DNA of 64,000 nucleotides, from NCBI RefSeq assembly GCF_002160525.1, contig NZ_NFKT01000025.1, forward strand, positions 1 to 64,000, in the 5' to 3' direction. Each line of letters starts with the position of its first letter. Within the stretch, counting starts at the first letter, position 1. Both the position numbers and the translations under genes were made by a program. The notes under the pieces were generated by a model that was not told where the DNA came from, did no database searches, and worked only from the letters and a program-made list of their open reading frames with translations. Positions 17,639-25,248 of the stretch are shown here, in pieces. This stretch comes from Lachnoclostridium sp. An169 (GTDB lineage Bacteria; Bacillota; Clostridia; Lachnospirales; Lachnospiraceae).

Positions 17639-17673
17639 AAAGCCTGTCTGGAAGATTCCGGGCAGGCTTTTTC
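17639..17673 (+). terminator. Intrinsic terminator after the histidine kinase
   Basis: A 12-bp stem with G-U pairs (AAGCCTGTCTGG at about 17640-17651 with CCGGGCAGGCTT at 17658-17669) is followed by five T. Confidence 0.8.
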
Positions 17674-17687
17674 TTCTTAATCGAGCA

Positions 17688-17730
17688 TTAACAATCTGTT
17701 GATGATTGCAAAATAAATGAGGACTATTCT
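17688..17730 (+). promoter_or_regulatory. Direct repeats and promoter of the zinc-ribbon cluster
   Basis: TTAACAATCTG (17688-17698) and TTGATGATTGC (17699-17709) resemble the 11-bp repeats before the response-regulator gene. A weak -10 TATTCT (17725-17730) places the second repeat over the -35 position. The same response regulator could control the downstream genes. Confidence 0.45.
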
Positions 17731-17792
17731 AAGCACAGATTCAGAAAACAAGAATATTCTGAATTCAAAATTTCATTTCGCAGGAGGTATGA

Positions 17793-17882
17793 ATGATGAA
17801 GAAAATTATTGGAATTATCCTGGCAGGTGTTGGAATCACAGTTGGCGGGTATGTCTGGAATAAAAGGAGGCATGCGGCATGA
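17793..17882 (+). CDS. 29-residue single-span membrane peptide
   Basis: Small protein starting MMKKIIGIILAGVGITVGG, with one hydrophobic helix (about 5-21) and a basic end (KRRHAA). A near-perfect CAGGAGGT (17781-17788) precedes the ATG, and the stop overlaps the next start in ATGA (17879-17882), so it is translated in tandem with the zinc-ribbon gene. The ribosome site, coupling and position as first gene after the operator support a real gene. No family is recognised; it could be an accessory peptide of the membrane proteins or of the kinase. Confidence 0.72.
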   Translation: MMKKIIGIILAGVGITVGGYVWNKRRHAA

Positions 17883-18382
17883 GATACTGCACTTTCTGTG
17901 GAACAGCTTTGGAAGATGGGGATGTGTACTGCAGCAAATGCGGGAGAAAAACAACTGCACAGACCTGGCAGATCCCGCATTGTTCGCTACCGAAATCTGC
18001 TCCGGCGGAACCCAAAAACAAGCTGTGCTGTGAGCTGGCATATACCGGGACGCTGTTTTGGCTGCCTCTGATCGTCTGCCCCGGGGAGAAGGATGCCAGG
18101 TACCACGCCAATCAGGGACTCTGGCTGCTAATACTGTCTGTAGCAGCCTGCACAGGAATTCGTCTTTTGTCTGCTGTCAATGAATTTCTGGCAGGCAGAC
18201 TGTTGGGAGCGGTGTTCGGCGGCGTATATTCGCTGCTGTTTATCCTCTTCCTGTTCGGGATGCTTTTCCTGCTTTGGAGCGCTGTGACCCGGGCTATGGA
18301 CATCCATCGGGACGAAGCAGCCAGACCGATTTTATTTTTTGAGAAAATACCCATTATCCGTGTTAAGAAGGAGGGAGAATAA
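17879..18382 (+). CDS. Zinc-ribbon membrane protein (DUF4870-like)
   Basis: 167 residues. An N-terminal zinc ribbon has two CxxC knuckles (YCTFCG and YCSKCG, residues 3-22). A linker (25-55) leads to three hydrophobic segments, about 57-70, 82-100 and 112-145; RYHANQGLWLLI resembles the DUF4870 motif. It is coupled to the upstream 29-residue peptide and followed two bases later by a second zinc-ribbon protein. The paired zinc ribbon and membrane domain suggests a regulatory or scaffold protein at the inner face of the membrane. No function is established. Confidence 0.8.
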   Translation: MRYCTFCGTALEDGDVYCSKCGRKTTAQTWQIPHCSLPKSAPAEPKNKLCCELAYTGTLFWLPLIVCPGEKDARYHANQGLWLLILSVAACTGIRLLSAVNEFLAGRLLGAVFGGVYSLLFILFLFGMLFLLWSAVTRAMDIHRDEAARPILFFEKIPIIRVKKEGE

Positions 18383-18383
18383 A

Positions 18384-18845
18384 ATGTTTTGTCCATTCTG
18401 TGGAAAAGAGATTCGCAGCGGTTCGATTTACTGCCCACACTGTGGAAAATCAGTGCACACCAACTCTGAAAATGCCCAAATGTGGGATGGATTTGCGTGT
18501 TTCCTGGCGGAAGGAAGTCTCGGACTGGCAAAGGCAATGGCTGCTGTTCTGCTTGGCGGTCTGTCCGGTGCATGTGGGATTGCAGCAACAGCTTCCTTCG
18601 CACTGGCCTGTTACCTCATCTATAATTTTTCAAAAGGACTGGCAGTGACGATTCCCTGGTTCCTGGTGGATACACTGCCTGTTGTGTCGGTTGGAGGGAT
18701 GCCGCTCCTGCTGAGCGGTCTTACCGGGCTTTTAGTCGCACTGCTTCTGGGAATGGCCGCTGCTGCAATGATCTACTGCCTGCGAACCGGTATTGCAGGG
18801 GGTGCTGGGAAGAAAAACAAAACTTCACCGGCACAGAATGTCTGA
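18384..18845 (+). CDS. Second zinc-ribbon membrane protein
   Basis: 153 residues starting MFCPFCGKEIRSG. Zinc knuckles are FCPFCG and YCPHCG (residues 2-21), followed by three long hydrophobic segments (about 48-72, 75-95, 110-140) and a basic tail. GGAGGGAG precedes the ATG, which is two bases after the previous stop. Its TGA stop at 18843-18845 is in the same frame as the next reading frame, which has no start codon of its own until 18888. This is either two adjacent genes or one gene of about 291 codons split by a nonsense codon. Confidence 0.75.
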   Translation: MFCPFCGKEIRSGSIYCPHCGKSVHTNSENAQMWDGFACFLAEGSLGLAKAMAAVLLGGLSGACGIAATASFALACYLIYNFSKGLAVTIPWFLVDTLPVVSVGGMPLLLSGLTGLLVALLLGMAAAAMIYCLRTGIAGGAGKKNKTSPAQNV

Positions 18846-18887
18846 GAGTGGTTTAACCTCGGCGTTCTTGGTCTGAACAGCTTTATT

Positions 18888-19259
18888 ATGTTATATTACC
18901 GCGGCGCTCAGGGGGCGATCCAGTATGTAGTCTGCGCCGGAGCGCTTGGATATGCCCTGGTTCTCCTTTCCCAGTCGGTTCTGTACCGACGCTGTCCGGA
19001 ACAGCGAATGCAGACCTTGAAACTGACCCGAAAAATATTCCGGCTGATTTATACTGCCGTCTACCTTACGTCCACTATGATGAATATTATCGTGGCATCC
19101 CAGATGCAAAACAGCATACCGTTTATGGTCTATTACGGCTGGATCTTTATCTGGGCAGCAGTGTGGGGAACAAACTGCTTCTGGGCACAAAAAGTATGCC
19201 GTTTATTTAAAGTACTGATTCCTCTAATTAAAGTAAAAATTATCGGAATAAAACTGTAA
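18888..19259 (+). CDS. Hypothetical membrane protein, start uncertain (possibly truncated or split)
   Basis: The frame is open from directly after the TGA at 18845 to 19259. The first ATG at 18888 (MLYYRGAQGAIQYV) has no ribosome site, and the 14 preceding codons (WFNLGVLGLNSFI) look like coding sequence. Hydrophobic segments are near 9-27, 50-68 and 82-100, counted from 18888. I recognise no family. Either it is the downstream part of the preceding zinc-ribbon gene separated by a stop codon, or it has lost its own start. Confidence 0.5.
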   Translation: MLYYRGAQGAIQYVVCAGALGYALVLLSQSVLYRRCPEQRMQTLKLTRKIFRLIYTAVYLTSTMMNIIVASQMQNSIPFMVYYGWIFIWAAVWGTNCFWAQKVCRLFKVLIPLIKVKIIGIKL

Positions 19260-19354
19260 TATTTTTTCTGTTGCCTGGTGTGGGCCGGGGGAGTATGATA
19301 AAGGAAGATGCAGAAAGCAGCTCAACGAGACCGGATAAAAGGAGAAGAACACCC

Positions 19355-20176
19355 GTGAACAGAGCAGAGGTATCATCCGAAAAGAAAATTGTATTGCAGT
19401 TTACTGCTTTGACCTTTTGTATTGCCTATGGTGTATCAGGTGTGCTGATTATTCTGGGACAATTCGGATATAGATTTTACGGAATGGTGTATTCACTGCA
19501 GCATTTTGCAATGAATATCCCCTTTGCTGTCTATATTCTATCACCTGCGATTGCTTCCTATATTGTTCTGAAGAAGAATGAGAAGATTTCGGGTTTTCGG
19601 GAATGGGTGAAACCGATTATTTTCATAAAAAATAAGCTTACTGTCTATTTGCTTATTGTTGGAGGAATCGTTCTGTATTTTGGAATACGCATGATAGCAG
19701 CGGGACGTGAGGAAATGCAGCTTCCTTTTTACATGTTCCTCCTTTCCCTGCCGGGAAATTTCATTATCGGCGGTCTGGAGGAAGCGGGCTGGACATATGT
19801 ACTGCAGCCCAGGCTGGATAAAAAGTACGGCTTTATCCTTGCATCTGCTGCAGTCGGAGTCATTTGGATTTTCTGGCATATTCCCCTCTTTTTCATTCCC
19901 GGCACCAATCACTGTGAAGGCATGATCGATTTCTGGATGTTTAATGTCCAGGTGATGTCGTTAAGCTTTTTCAGAGGGGCAGTCTGTAGAATAGCGGGGA
20001 AAGGGCGCGTGTCTGCGTATGTGCTTTTTCATACGATGTTCAACGCCGCGTCCTCTCTGTTTGGACCTGTGACATGGTCGGAAACGGTTGGGGCGAATAC
20101 TGCAATGATCGTTTTTTCAATAATAATTGTTATTGTAGATAAGAGATTTAGGGAGACATTTTATGGGAAATTTTAA
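19355..20176 (+). CDS. CPBP-family intramembrane metalloprotease
   Basis: About 273 residues counted from GTG 19355, which has AAAAGGAG ten bases upstream; in-frame ATG 19295 and TTG 19271 are alternatives with poor sites. It is a multi-helix membrane protein of the CAAX protease/Abi family. Motif 1 EEAGW lies in GGLEEAGWTYVLQPRL, motif 2 is FWHIPLFF and motif 3 is LFHTMFNA, together giving the two Glu and two His of the glutamic-type active site. Members process prenylated proteins or confer bacteriocin immunity; the actual substrate here is unknown. The stop overlaps the next gene by 14 bases. Confidence 0.88.
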   Translation: MNRAEVSSEKKIVLQFTALTFCIAYGVSGVLIILGQFGYRFYGMVYSLQHFAMNIPFAVYILSPAIASYIVLKKNEKISGFREWVKPIIFIKNKLTVYLLIVGGIVLYFGIRMIAAGREEMQLPFYMFLLSLPGNFIIGGLEEAGWTYVLQPRLDKKYGFILASAAVGVIWIFWHIPLFFIPGTNHCEGMIDFWMFNVQVMSLSFFRGAVCRIAGKGRVSAYVLFHTMFNAASSLFGPVTWSETVGANTAMIVFSIIIVIVDKRFRETFYGKF

Positions 20177-20786
20177 AGCATATTTAGAAGAGACAATTCC
20201 GGAAAAAGATAGTTTAAGAATTGTAAAAAAAGAAGCGGAAAATTATTACAAAGAGCACTCGCCTGCTGAATGTTTTTCTATGGGACTGGAATTATATCAG
20301 TCGAACAATTTTCAAATACAGGAAGTAGGAGTTTTTCTACTGGGATATGCGGCTTGTGAAAATAATGCTGCTCTGTCTTTTATGAAAGAAACAGTAAGTC
20401 AGCATGACAGTTGGAAGGTACAGGAAATCCTGGCAATGGCATTTGATAATTATTGTAAAATCATTGGTTATGAAACAGCATTGCCGGTGATTGAAGAATG
20501 GCTGGGCAGCGGGCAGGCTAATGTGAGACGGGCTGTGACGGAAGGATTGCGAATATGGACAAGCCGTCCTTTTTTCAGGGATAATCCTCAGATCGCAATA
20601 AAGTTATTATCCGCCTGTAAAGATGATGAGAGCGAGTATGTGCGCAAGTCGGCAGGAAATGCGCTGAGAGATATAAGCAAGAAATATCCGGAAATGATTT
20701 TTAGCGAACTTGATTCGTGGGATTTATCATCAAAAGAAGTAAAGCAGGTATACAAACTGGCATCTAAATTTTTGGAATCACGATAA
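20163..20786 (+). CDS. HEAT-repeat protein, DNA alkylation repair (AlkD/AlkC)-like
   Basis: 207 residues, almost entirely helical, with repeated hairpins such as VQEILAMAFDNYCKII, ANVRRAVTEGLRIW and EYVRKSAGNALRDISKKYP. This pattern is typical of the HEAT-like DNA alkylation-repair family. Whether the catalytic Asp/Trp pocket of AlkD is retained cannot be judged without alignment; TEGLRIWTSRPFF resembles the conserved AlkC/AlkD segment. It starts at ATG 20163 within the end of the CPBP gene, with TTAGGGAGA upstream, so the two are coupled. Confidence 0.72.
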   Translation: MGNFKAYLEETIPEKDSLRIVKKEAENYYKEHSPAECFSMGLELYQSNNFQIQEVGVFLLGYAACENNAALSFMKETVSQHDSWKVQEILAMAFDNYCKIIGYETALPVIEEWLGSGQANVRRAVTEGLRIWTSRPFFRDNPQIAIKLLSACKDDESEYVRKSAGNALRDISKKYPEMIFSELDSWDLSSKEVKQVYKLASKFLESR

Positions 20787-20881
20787 GTAATGATGAGATC
20801 CTGTTTGGCTATAATGTGGATGACAGTATTCCGGCATCAAAGGTTTTAGATGATGGATATGGACAGTGCAATAGGGAATAA
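20783..20881 (+). pseudogene. Fragment of a transglutaminase-like protein
   Basis: In one frame the sequence reads YNVDDSIPASKVLDDGYGQC followed by NRE and a stop. DDSIPASKVL...GYGQCN is the conserved region around the catalytic Cys of bacterial transglutaminase-like proteins. No start and no further domain is present, so this is a remnant. It begins at the stop codon of the HEAT-repeat gene. From 20882 to about 20965 I see nothing else. Confidence 0.5.
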
Positions 20882-20969
20882 CCGACTAGCTCCAACGTGG
20901 TTCCCAAAAGAACTGCCAACACCGCATACAGTTCGCATCTCAACACGACTTTGATGCGTTTTGGAAAAA

Positions 20970-21081
20970 CATCCGTAAAAATCTTAAAATTGCGGATGAA
21001 AATTAAAATAACTGGCTTGACTTTCATGCTGCTATCAGTTATAATTTTAAAAATGTCCGCAAAATAATAAAAAAGGCGGAT
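20970..21081 (+). promoter_or_regulatory. AbiE promoter with flanking inverted repeats
   Basis: A promoter TTGACT (21017-21022), 17-bp spacer, TATAAT (21040-21045) is flanked by two inverted repeats: CATCCG...CGGATG (20970-20998) upstream and TCCGC...GCGGA (about 21056-21081) downstream. Both begin with CCGYAAAAT-like half-sites. AbiEi antitoxins are known to autorepress by binding inverted repeats at their promoter, so these are candidate operators. Confidence 0.65.
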
Positions 21082-21109
21082 GGAATTCGAAATGAAAGGA
21101 GATGCCAGT

Positions 21110-21649
21110 ATGAAAAGTCGGGCTGAGTGTTTAAAAGAATACGGTTCTGATTATCTGATTCAGCAAAAAGTTAAATCAGGCGAACTGTTTCGTGTTGGAA
21201 AGGCGCTTTACTCGGATGAAAAGAGCGTGCCGGAAGTGGCAGTGCTGGCATATAAATACCCGCAGGCTGTCCTGACCATGCACAGCGCTTTTTATTTTCA
21301 TGGTCTGACCGATGTTATCCCGGAAAGATATGATCTGGCAACAGACCGGAATGCTGCAAAGATCAGGGACAGAAGAGTGAAACAATACTTCATTCCTTCT
21401 CATTTTGTGGATCAGGGTATTGAGACAACGATATACAAAGGATATCCCATAAGAGTGTACAATAAAGAACGGATGCTGATAGAACTGCTCCGATATAAGT
21501 CAAAGCTGCCTTTTGATTTTTATAAAGAAGTCCTTCTTAATTACAGGAAGATCCTACCAAAGCTAAATATCCAGGAAATTCAGGATTATGCTATGGATGC
21601 ACCCAAGAGCAGTAAGATAATGGAGACACTACAGATGGAGGTTATGTGA
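21110..21649 (+). CDS. abiEi: AbiEi-type antitoxin (type IV toxin-antitoxin)
   Basis: 179 residues. An N-terminal winged-helix (about 1-60: LIQQKVKSGELFRVGKALYS) is followed by the AbiEi C-terminal domain (VAVLAYKYPQAVLTMHSAFY, cited as ALTMHSAF-like; HGLTDVIPERYDLATDRN). The family antagonises the AbiEii toxin without binding it and represses its own operon. The ATG at 21110 follows GAAAGGAGATG; an earlier in-frame ATG at 21080 is less well placed. The stop overlaps the toxin start. Identification comes from fold motifs plus the toxin partner. Confidence 0.88.
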   Translation: MKSRAECLKEYGSDYLIQQKVKSGELFRVGKALYSDEKSVPEVAVLAYKYPQAVLTMHSAFYFHGLTDVIPERYDLATDRNAAKIRDRRVKQYFIPSHFVDQGIETTIYKGYPIRVYNKERMLIELLRYKSKLPFDFYKEVLLNYRKILPKLNIQEIQDYAMDAPKSSKIMETLQMEVM

Positions 21650-22452
21650 TGGCAAATTTGGAGGAACTGGCTACGCAGGTAAAAAACGAAGGCCATTCAG
21701 AAGTAAATGCTGAAGCGAAGGTATGTCAGGACATTGTGTTGAAGGCAATATCACAAAGCAGTCTTAGCCGAAATGTGACGGTGAAAGGCGGCGTGGTGAT
21801 GCGGAGCATAACAGGTGATGTCAGACGTGCCACTCAGGATATGGATCTGGATTTTCTCAGGTACTCACTTTCTGAAACAGCCATCAGGGATTTCGTTGAG
21901 AAACTGAACTGTCTGGAAGGAATCACGATCACAATTACAGGAGATATTGAAGAATTATCCCAACAGGAATACAGGGGAAAACGGGTATATGTGACACTGT
22001 CTGATGATACAGGTCATTCATTTTTAAGTAAGATCGACCTTGGGGTACATAAACAGGTTCAAATTGAACAGGATGAATACTGCTTTGATGTGTGCCTGGA
22101 TGATGTAGGAGCAAGCCTTTTGATAAATTCGAAAGAGCAGATTTTCACAGAGAAATTAAGGTCTCTACTTAGATTTGGTCCATTATCCACAAGATACAAA
22201 GATATTTTTGATCTTTGCTACCTTTCTGACTACCTGGATAACACAAAACTCCGTCAATGCATGGACACTTATATCTTTAAAGACCCTGGCATGCGTGAAA
22301 CGAACATGAAAGCTGTGATGAACCGAGTGAACCGGACATTTTCTGACCGCCTCTACAGAAGAAATATAGAGAGGGCAGGAAGGGCAAACTGGATCGGGAT
22401 AAAAACTTCCGATGCGCTTGAAAAGATAAAGGATTTTTTGGACTCGTTATAA
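21649..22452 (+). CDS. abiEii: AbiEii/AbiGii-type nucleotidyltransferase toxin
   Basis: 267 residues of the DNA polymerase beta-like nucleotidyltransferase superfamily. The core includes VKGGVVMRSI, ATQDMDLDFL (paired catalytic Asp residues), SKIDLGVHK (third acidic position) and EKLRSLLRFG...RYKDIFDLCYL, the order expected for AbiEii. Known members block tRNA charging or otherwise stop growth and abort phage infection. It starts at ATG 21649 in a TGATG overlap with the antitoxin stop, with GGAGG eight bases upstream. Both genes look intact, so this is probably a working defence or stabilisation locus. Confidence 0.88.
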   Translation: MANLEELATQVKNEGHSEVNAEAKVCQDIVLKAISQSSLSRNVTVKGGVVMRSITGDVRRATQDMDLDFLRYSLSETAIRDFVEKLNCLEGITITITGDIEELSQQEYRGKRVYVTLSDDTGHSFLSKIDLGVHKQVQIEQDEYCFDVCLDDVGASLLINSKEQIFTEKLRSLLRFGPLSTRYKDIFDLCYLSDYLDNTKLRQCMDTYIFKDPGMRETNMKAVMNRVNRTFSDRLYRRNIERAGRANWIGIKTSDALEKIKDFLDSL

Positions 22453-22519
22453 GGCAAACTAAGAATACTATTTAAGAAGTATCGTAAGCGCTCAATAAAA
22501 TAATGGATATCTTTTCACA

Positions 22520-22703
22520 GGATATTCAGCTTATGATGTGATTGTTGCTTATGATGGAAATATTCCGGTTGGATGCGCCAGCTTTAAGCGCTATGATGAG
22601 GAATGTGCCGAAGTGAAACGGGTCTTTGTGAAACAGGCTTATCGGAAAAAGACTTTATAAGTTCTTAGATAAATGGAAAGAAGCGCAGGAGGTACCTGTA
22701 TGA
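22520..22703 (+). pseudogene. GNAT acetyltransferase fragment, frameshifted
   Basis: From 22520 one frame reads GYSAYDVIVAYDGNIPVGCA, continuing through VKRVFVKQAYRKK to a stop at 22658-22660. This is the beta4 and acetyl-CoA-binding region of a GNAT acetyltransferase. A shifted frame then gives YKFLDKWKEAQ to 22703. The N-terminus and C-terminal strands are missing. Between 22453 and 22519 nothing recognisable remains. Confidence 0.6.
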
Positions 22704-23347
22704 AGATTGAGATAGGAAAAGAATTTCCCGAGTATTTTAAACCGTTATATCCGGAAGAGTTTGACCTGTTCTCACATTTTGAGGTGACGGCAGGGATACC
22801 GACGGTTTTATTTGCCGTCACTACATGGAAAGAAAACGGACAGCCGAATATATGTTTTCATTCCTGGAGCTGTTTCCACGGAGATAAAACGGCGTTTTTT
22901 GCTGTTATGGGAAATCTGTACCAGCACACGCATACTTATGCAAATATCCTGAGAGAGAAATGTTTCTGCATTAATTTTCTGCCGATCAGCCATTACGAAA
23001 ACCTTGTGGAGACGATTCGCCATAATGAGTACGAAGATGATGAATTTGCATCAGGAAATTTTACCCTTTCCAATGCCGGCACCATTCATGCGCCGATGAT
23101 ACAGGAGGCATTTATCAGTATGGAGTGCACGTTAAAAGAGGTGCAGGATCTCAGCGGGGCAGGGGTCACCGCCATGGTTATCGGGCAGGTGCAGCACATC
23201 TCTGTTGAGGAAGAGTATGCAAGAGGATATCAGAAACGGTACGGAAAAGAGGGATTCATGATGCTGGTGCCGGCGCCTCAGGATCTTGTCTCCGGAGAGC
23301 CGAATCAGTCCGCGATCGCTACTGTGAATATCGAAAAATATGACTGA
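22700..23347 (+). CDS. Flavin reductase family protein (FMN-binding split barrel)
   Basis: 215 residues. The N-terminal part has the flavin-reductase barrel pattern: EVTAGIPTVLFAVTTW, NICFHSWSCFHG, FAVMGNLYQHTHTY and REKCFCINFLPISHYENL, followed by the GAGVTAMVIGQVQHI strand. Proteins of this group bind FMN and transfer electrons from NAD(P)H or act on small flavin acceptors; substrate is unknown. The ATG at 22700 follows CAGGAGGTACCTGT. No partner oxygenase is present. The start overlaps the end of the GNAT remnant. Confidence 0.85.
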   Translation: MKIEIGKEFPEYFKPLYPEEFDLFSHFEVTAGIPTVLFAVTTWKENGQPNICFHSWSCFHGDKTAFFAVMGNLYQHTHTYANILREKCFCINFLPISHYENLVETIRHNEYEDDEFASGNFTLSNAGTIHAPMIQEAFISMECTLKEVQDLSGAGVTAMVIGQVQHISVEEEYARGYQKRYGKEGFMMLVPAPQDLVSGEPNQSAIATVNIEKYD

Positions 23348-23498
23348 CCGTGTTGGTGATGAAAAGAGATGTATTACAAACAGCTCTATAATTAATAAAA
23401 CAGAAGCGATTTGAAAACAAAAGAATAACAGAAACCCGTTAAGATAAGACCTGTCAGATGAACATAATAATATGTTTAAGAAAGAGAGGTCTTTTTCA

Positions 23499-24527
23499 AT
23501 GGGTAAAACAGTTTATTTGGTAACAGGGGCAGCAGGTTTTCTTGGAAGCCATGTATGTGATGAACTTCTGGAGCGGGGAGATCATGTGAGGGCTCTTGTA
23601 CTCCCTGGTGATAAATCCGTAAAATACGTTCCGGAGGAAGTGGACATTGTTGAGGGTGACCTCTGCGACGTGGATTCACTGGAACGGTTTTTTACGATCT
23701 CCGAAGGAGAGGAGTCTGTAGTCATCCACTGTGCGAGCATGGTGACGACGAATGCAGAGTTCAGCCAGAAGCTGATGGACGTCAATGTGGGCGGAACGAA
23801 AAATATGATCGATATGTGCCTGAAGCATCCGGAATGTAAGAAGATGGTCTACGTCAGTTCCACAGGCGCAATCCCGGAGCAGCCAAAAGGCACGGTGATC
23901 CGTGAGACAGACCATTTCACCCCTATCGATGAGAAACGTCAGGTGGGATGTTACAGCCAGTCCAAAGCTCTGGCGACCCAGGCAGTGTTGGATGCATGTA
24001 AAGAGAGAGGTCTGAAAGCCTGCGTGGTGCATCCGAGCGGGATCCTGGGACCAAAAGACTACGCAGTCAGTGAGACGACAGGCACGGTCATCAAGATCAT
24101 GAACGGAAAGATGCCTGTGGGAATGGGCGGTTCTTTTAATCTCTGCGATGTGCGCGATCTGGCGCACGGATGCGTGGGCGCGGCAGACAGGGGCAGGATC
24201 GGAGAGTGCTACATCCTGGGGAATAAAGAAGTGACCTTAAAGGAGATGTGCAGGATGCTCCATGAGGCAAGCGGGTGTAAGACGCCGTATTTCTATGTCC
24301 CGATCAGCATGGCATATAAACTTGCGGAACAGATGGAGAAAAAAGCGGAAAAGACGGGAGAAAAACCGATGATGACGAATTTCGCCGTATATAATCTGGC
24401 GAGAAATAATAAGTTTGATTACTCCAAGGCGGAGCGGGAGCTGGGATATCATACCAGACCGTATGAGGAAACCCTCCGGGACGAAGCCAGATGGCTGATG
24501 GCAGAAGGATATCTTGAGACGGCATAA
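23499..24527 (+). CDS. NAD(P)-dependent epimerase/dehydratase (extended SDR)
   Basis: 342 residues of the extended short-chain dehydrogenase family, close to dihydroflavonol-4-reductase-like members. The nucleotide-binding motif TGAAGFLGSHV is at about 8-18, followed by VEGDLCD, VIHCAS, the catalytic YSQSK motif (Tyr-x-x-x-Lys) near 152 and HPSGILGP. The C-terminal half (from about 200) is substrate-specific. The ATG at 23499 follows AAGAGAGGT. A truncated classical SDR gene is 36 bases downstream. Substrate is unknown. Confidence 0.88.
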   Translation: MGKTVYLVTGAAGFLGSHVCDELLERGDHVRALVLPGDKSVKYVPEEVDIVEGDLCDVDSLERFFTISEGEESVVIHCASMVTTNAEFSQKLMDVNVGGTKNMIDMCLKHPECKKMVYVSSTGAIPEQPKGTVIRETDHFTPIDEKRQVGCYSQSKALATQAVLDACKERGLKACVVHPSGILGPKDYAVSETTGTVIKIMNGKMPVGMGGSFNLCDVRDLAHGCVGAADRGRIGECYILGNKEVTLKEMCRMLHEASGCKTPYFYVPISMAYKLAEQMEKKAEKTGEKPMMTNFAVYNLARNNKFDYSKAERELGYHTRPYEETLRDEARWLMAEGYLETA

Positions 24528-24563
24528 CGCATAAAAACAGGAGAAAATGGAGGGAGAACAATC

Positions 24564-25112
24564 ATGGAGAAGAAAATCTGTGTTATCACCGGAGGCGGAA
24601 GCGGCATGGGACTGGAGAGCGCAAAGCTCATGGGCAGGACCCACTATGTGATCATCTGCGGACGTACTGTCGGCAAACTGAAAGACGCCATTGAAAATCT
24701 GAAGAGGGAAGGTGTGGAGTGCGAGGCATTTCCCTGTGATGTGGGAGACTATACTTCTGTGCGGAAGCTTGCGGAACACGCCCGAAAGCTTGGCGAGGTG
24801 CAGGCGGTGATCCATGCGGCCGGGATGAGTCCGCATATGGGAGATGCGGAGGATATCATGCAGACTAATGCACTGGGCACGGTCTATATGAATACGGAGT
24901 TTGCCAGAGTGATGGGCGAAGGGGGATGCATCCTGGATGTCTCTTCCATGTCAGCCTATCTCACTCCGTCACTTGTGATGCCGCGAAAACTCTACAAATA
25001 TGCTCTGGAAGATGTGGAACTGTTCCGGGAGAAGATCAACAGGAGCCTGAGGATTTTCCCGAAGTCTGTGCGGCCGGGTGTGGCATCCGGGGTATCTGCG
25101 TTTAGCCGGTGA
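24564..25112 (+). pseudogene. Short-chain dehydrogenase, C-terminally truncated
   Basis: 182 codons. The Rossmann motif TGGGSGMGLESA, CDVGDY, the NAAG-equivalent HAAGMS and the catalytic Ser strand ILDVSSMSAYL are all present. The frame ends as VRPGVASGVSAFSR just where the Tyr-x-x-x-Lys active site should be; SGVSAF seems a corrupted YGVSKNF. Classical SDRs of this type are about 260 residues, so roughly the last 80 residues with the catalytic Tyr and Lys are gone. A short product could still be made from ATG 24564 (GGAGGGAG upstream) but would not be active. Confidence 0.75.
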
Positions 25113-25161
25113 AGATTTCCAAGTTGATAATTTCTGGCGAGATGATCTCTTATTTTTTCCG

Positions 25162-25191
25162 TTGCACAGTGAGGGGCTCAGGGAGTATGAT
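25162..25191 (+). promoter_or_regulatory. Candidate promoter of the DUF362 gene
   Basis: TTGCAC (25162-25167) and TATGAT (25186-25191) with an 18-bp spacer, about 55 bases before the start codon at 25249. Confidence 0.5.
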
Positions 25192-25248
25192 ATAAATGGT
25201 GCAAAAAGTGACTCAATCAGGATTCGCAGTAAAAAGGAGGAGTTTGCA

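Noticed and set aside
18843-18845. TGA read as selenocysteine
   Set aside because: There is no Cys-containing homologue context, no visible bacterial SECIS hairpin directly after the codon and no selenium gene in the window.
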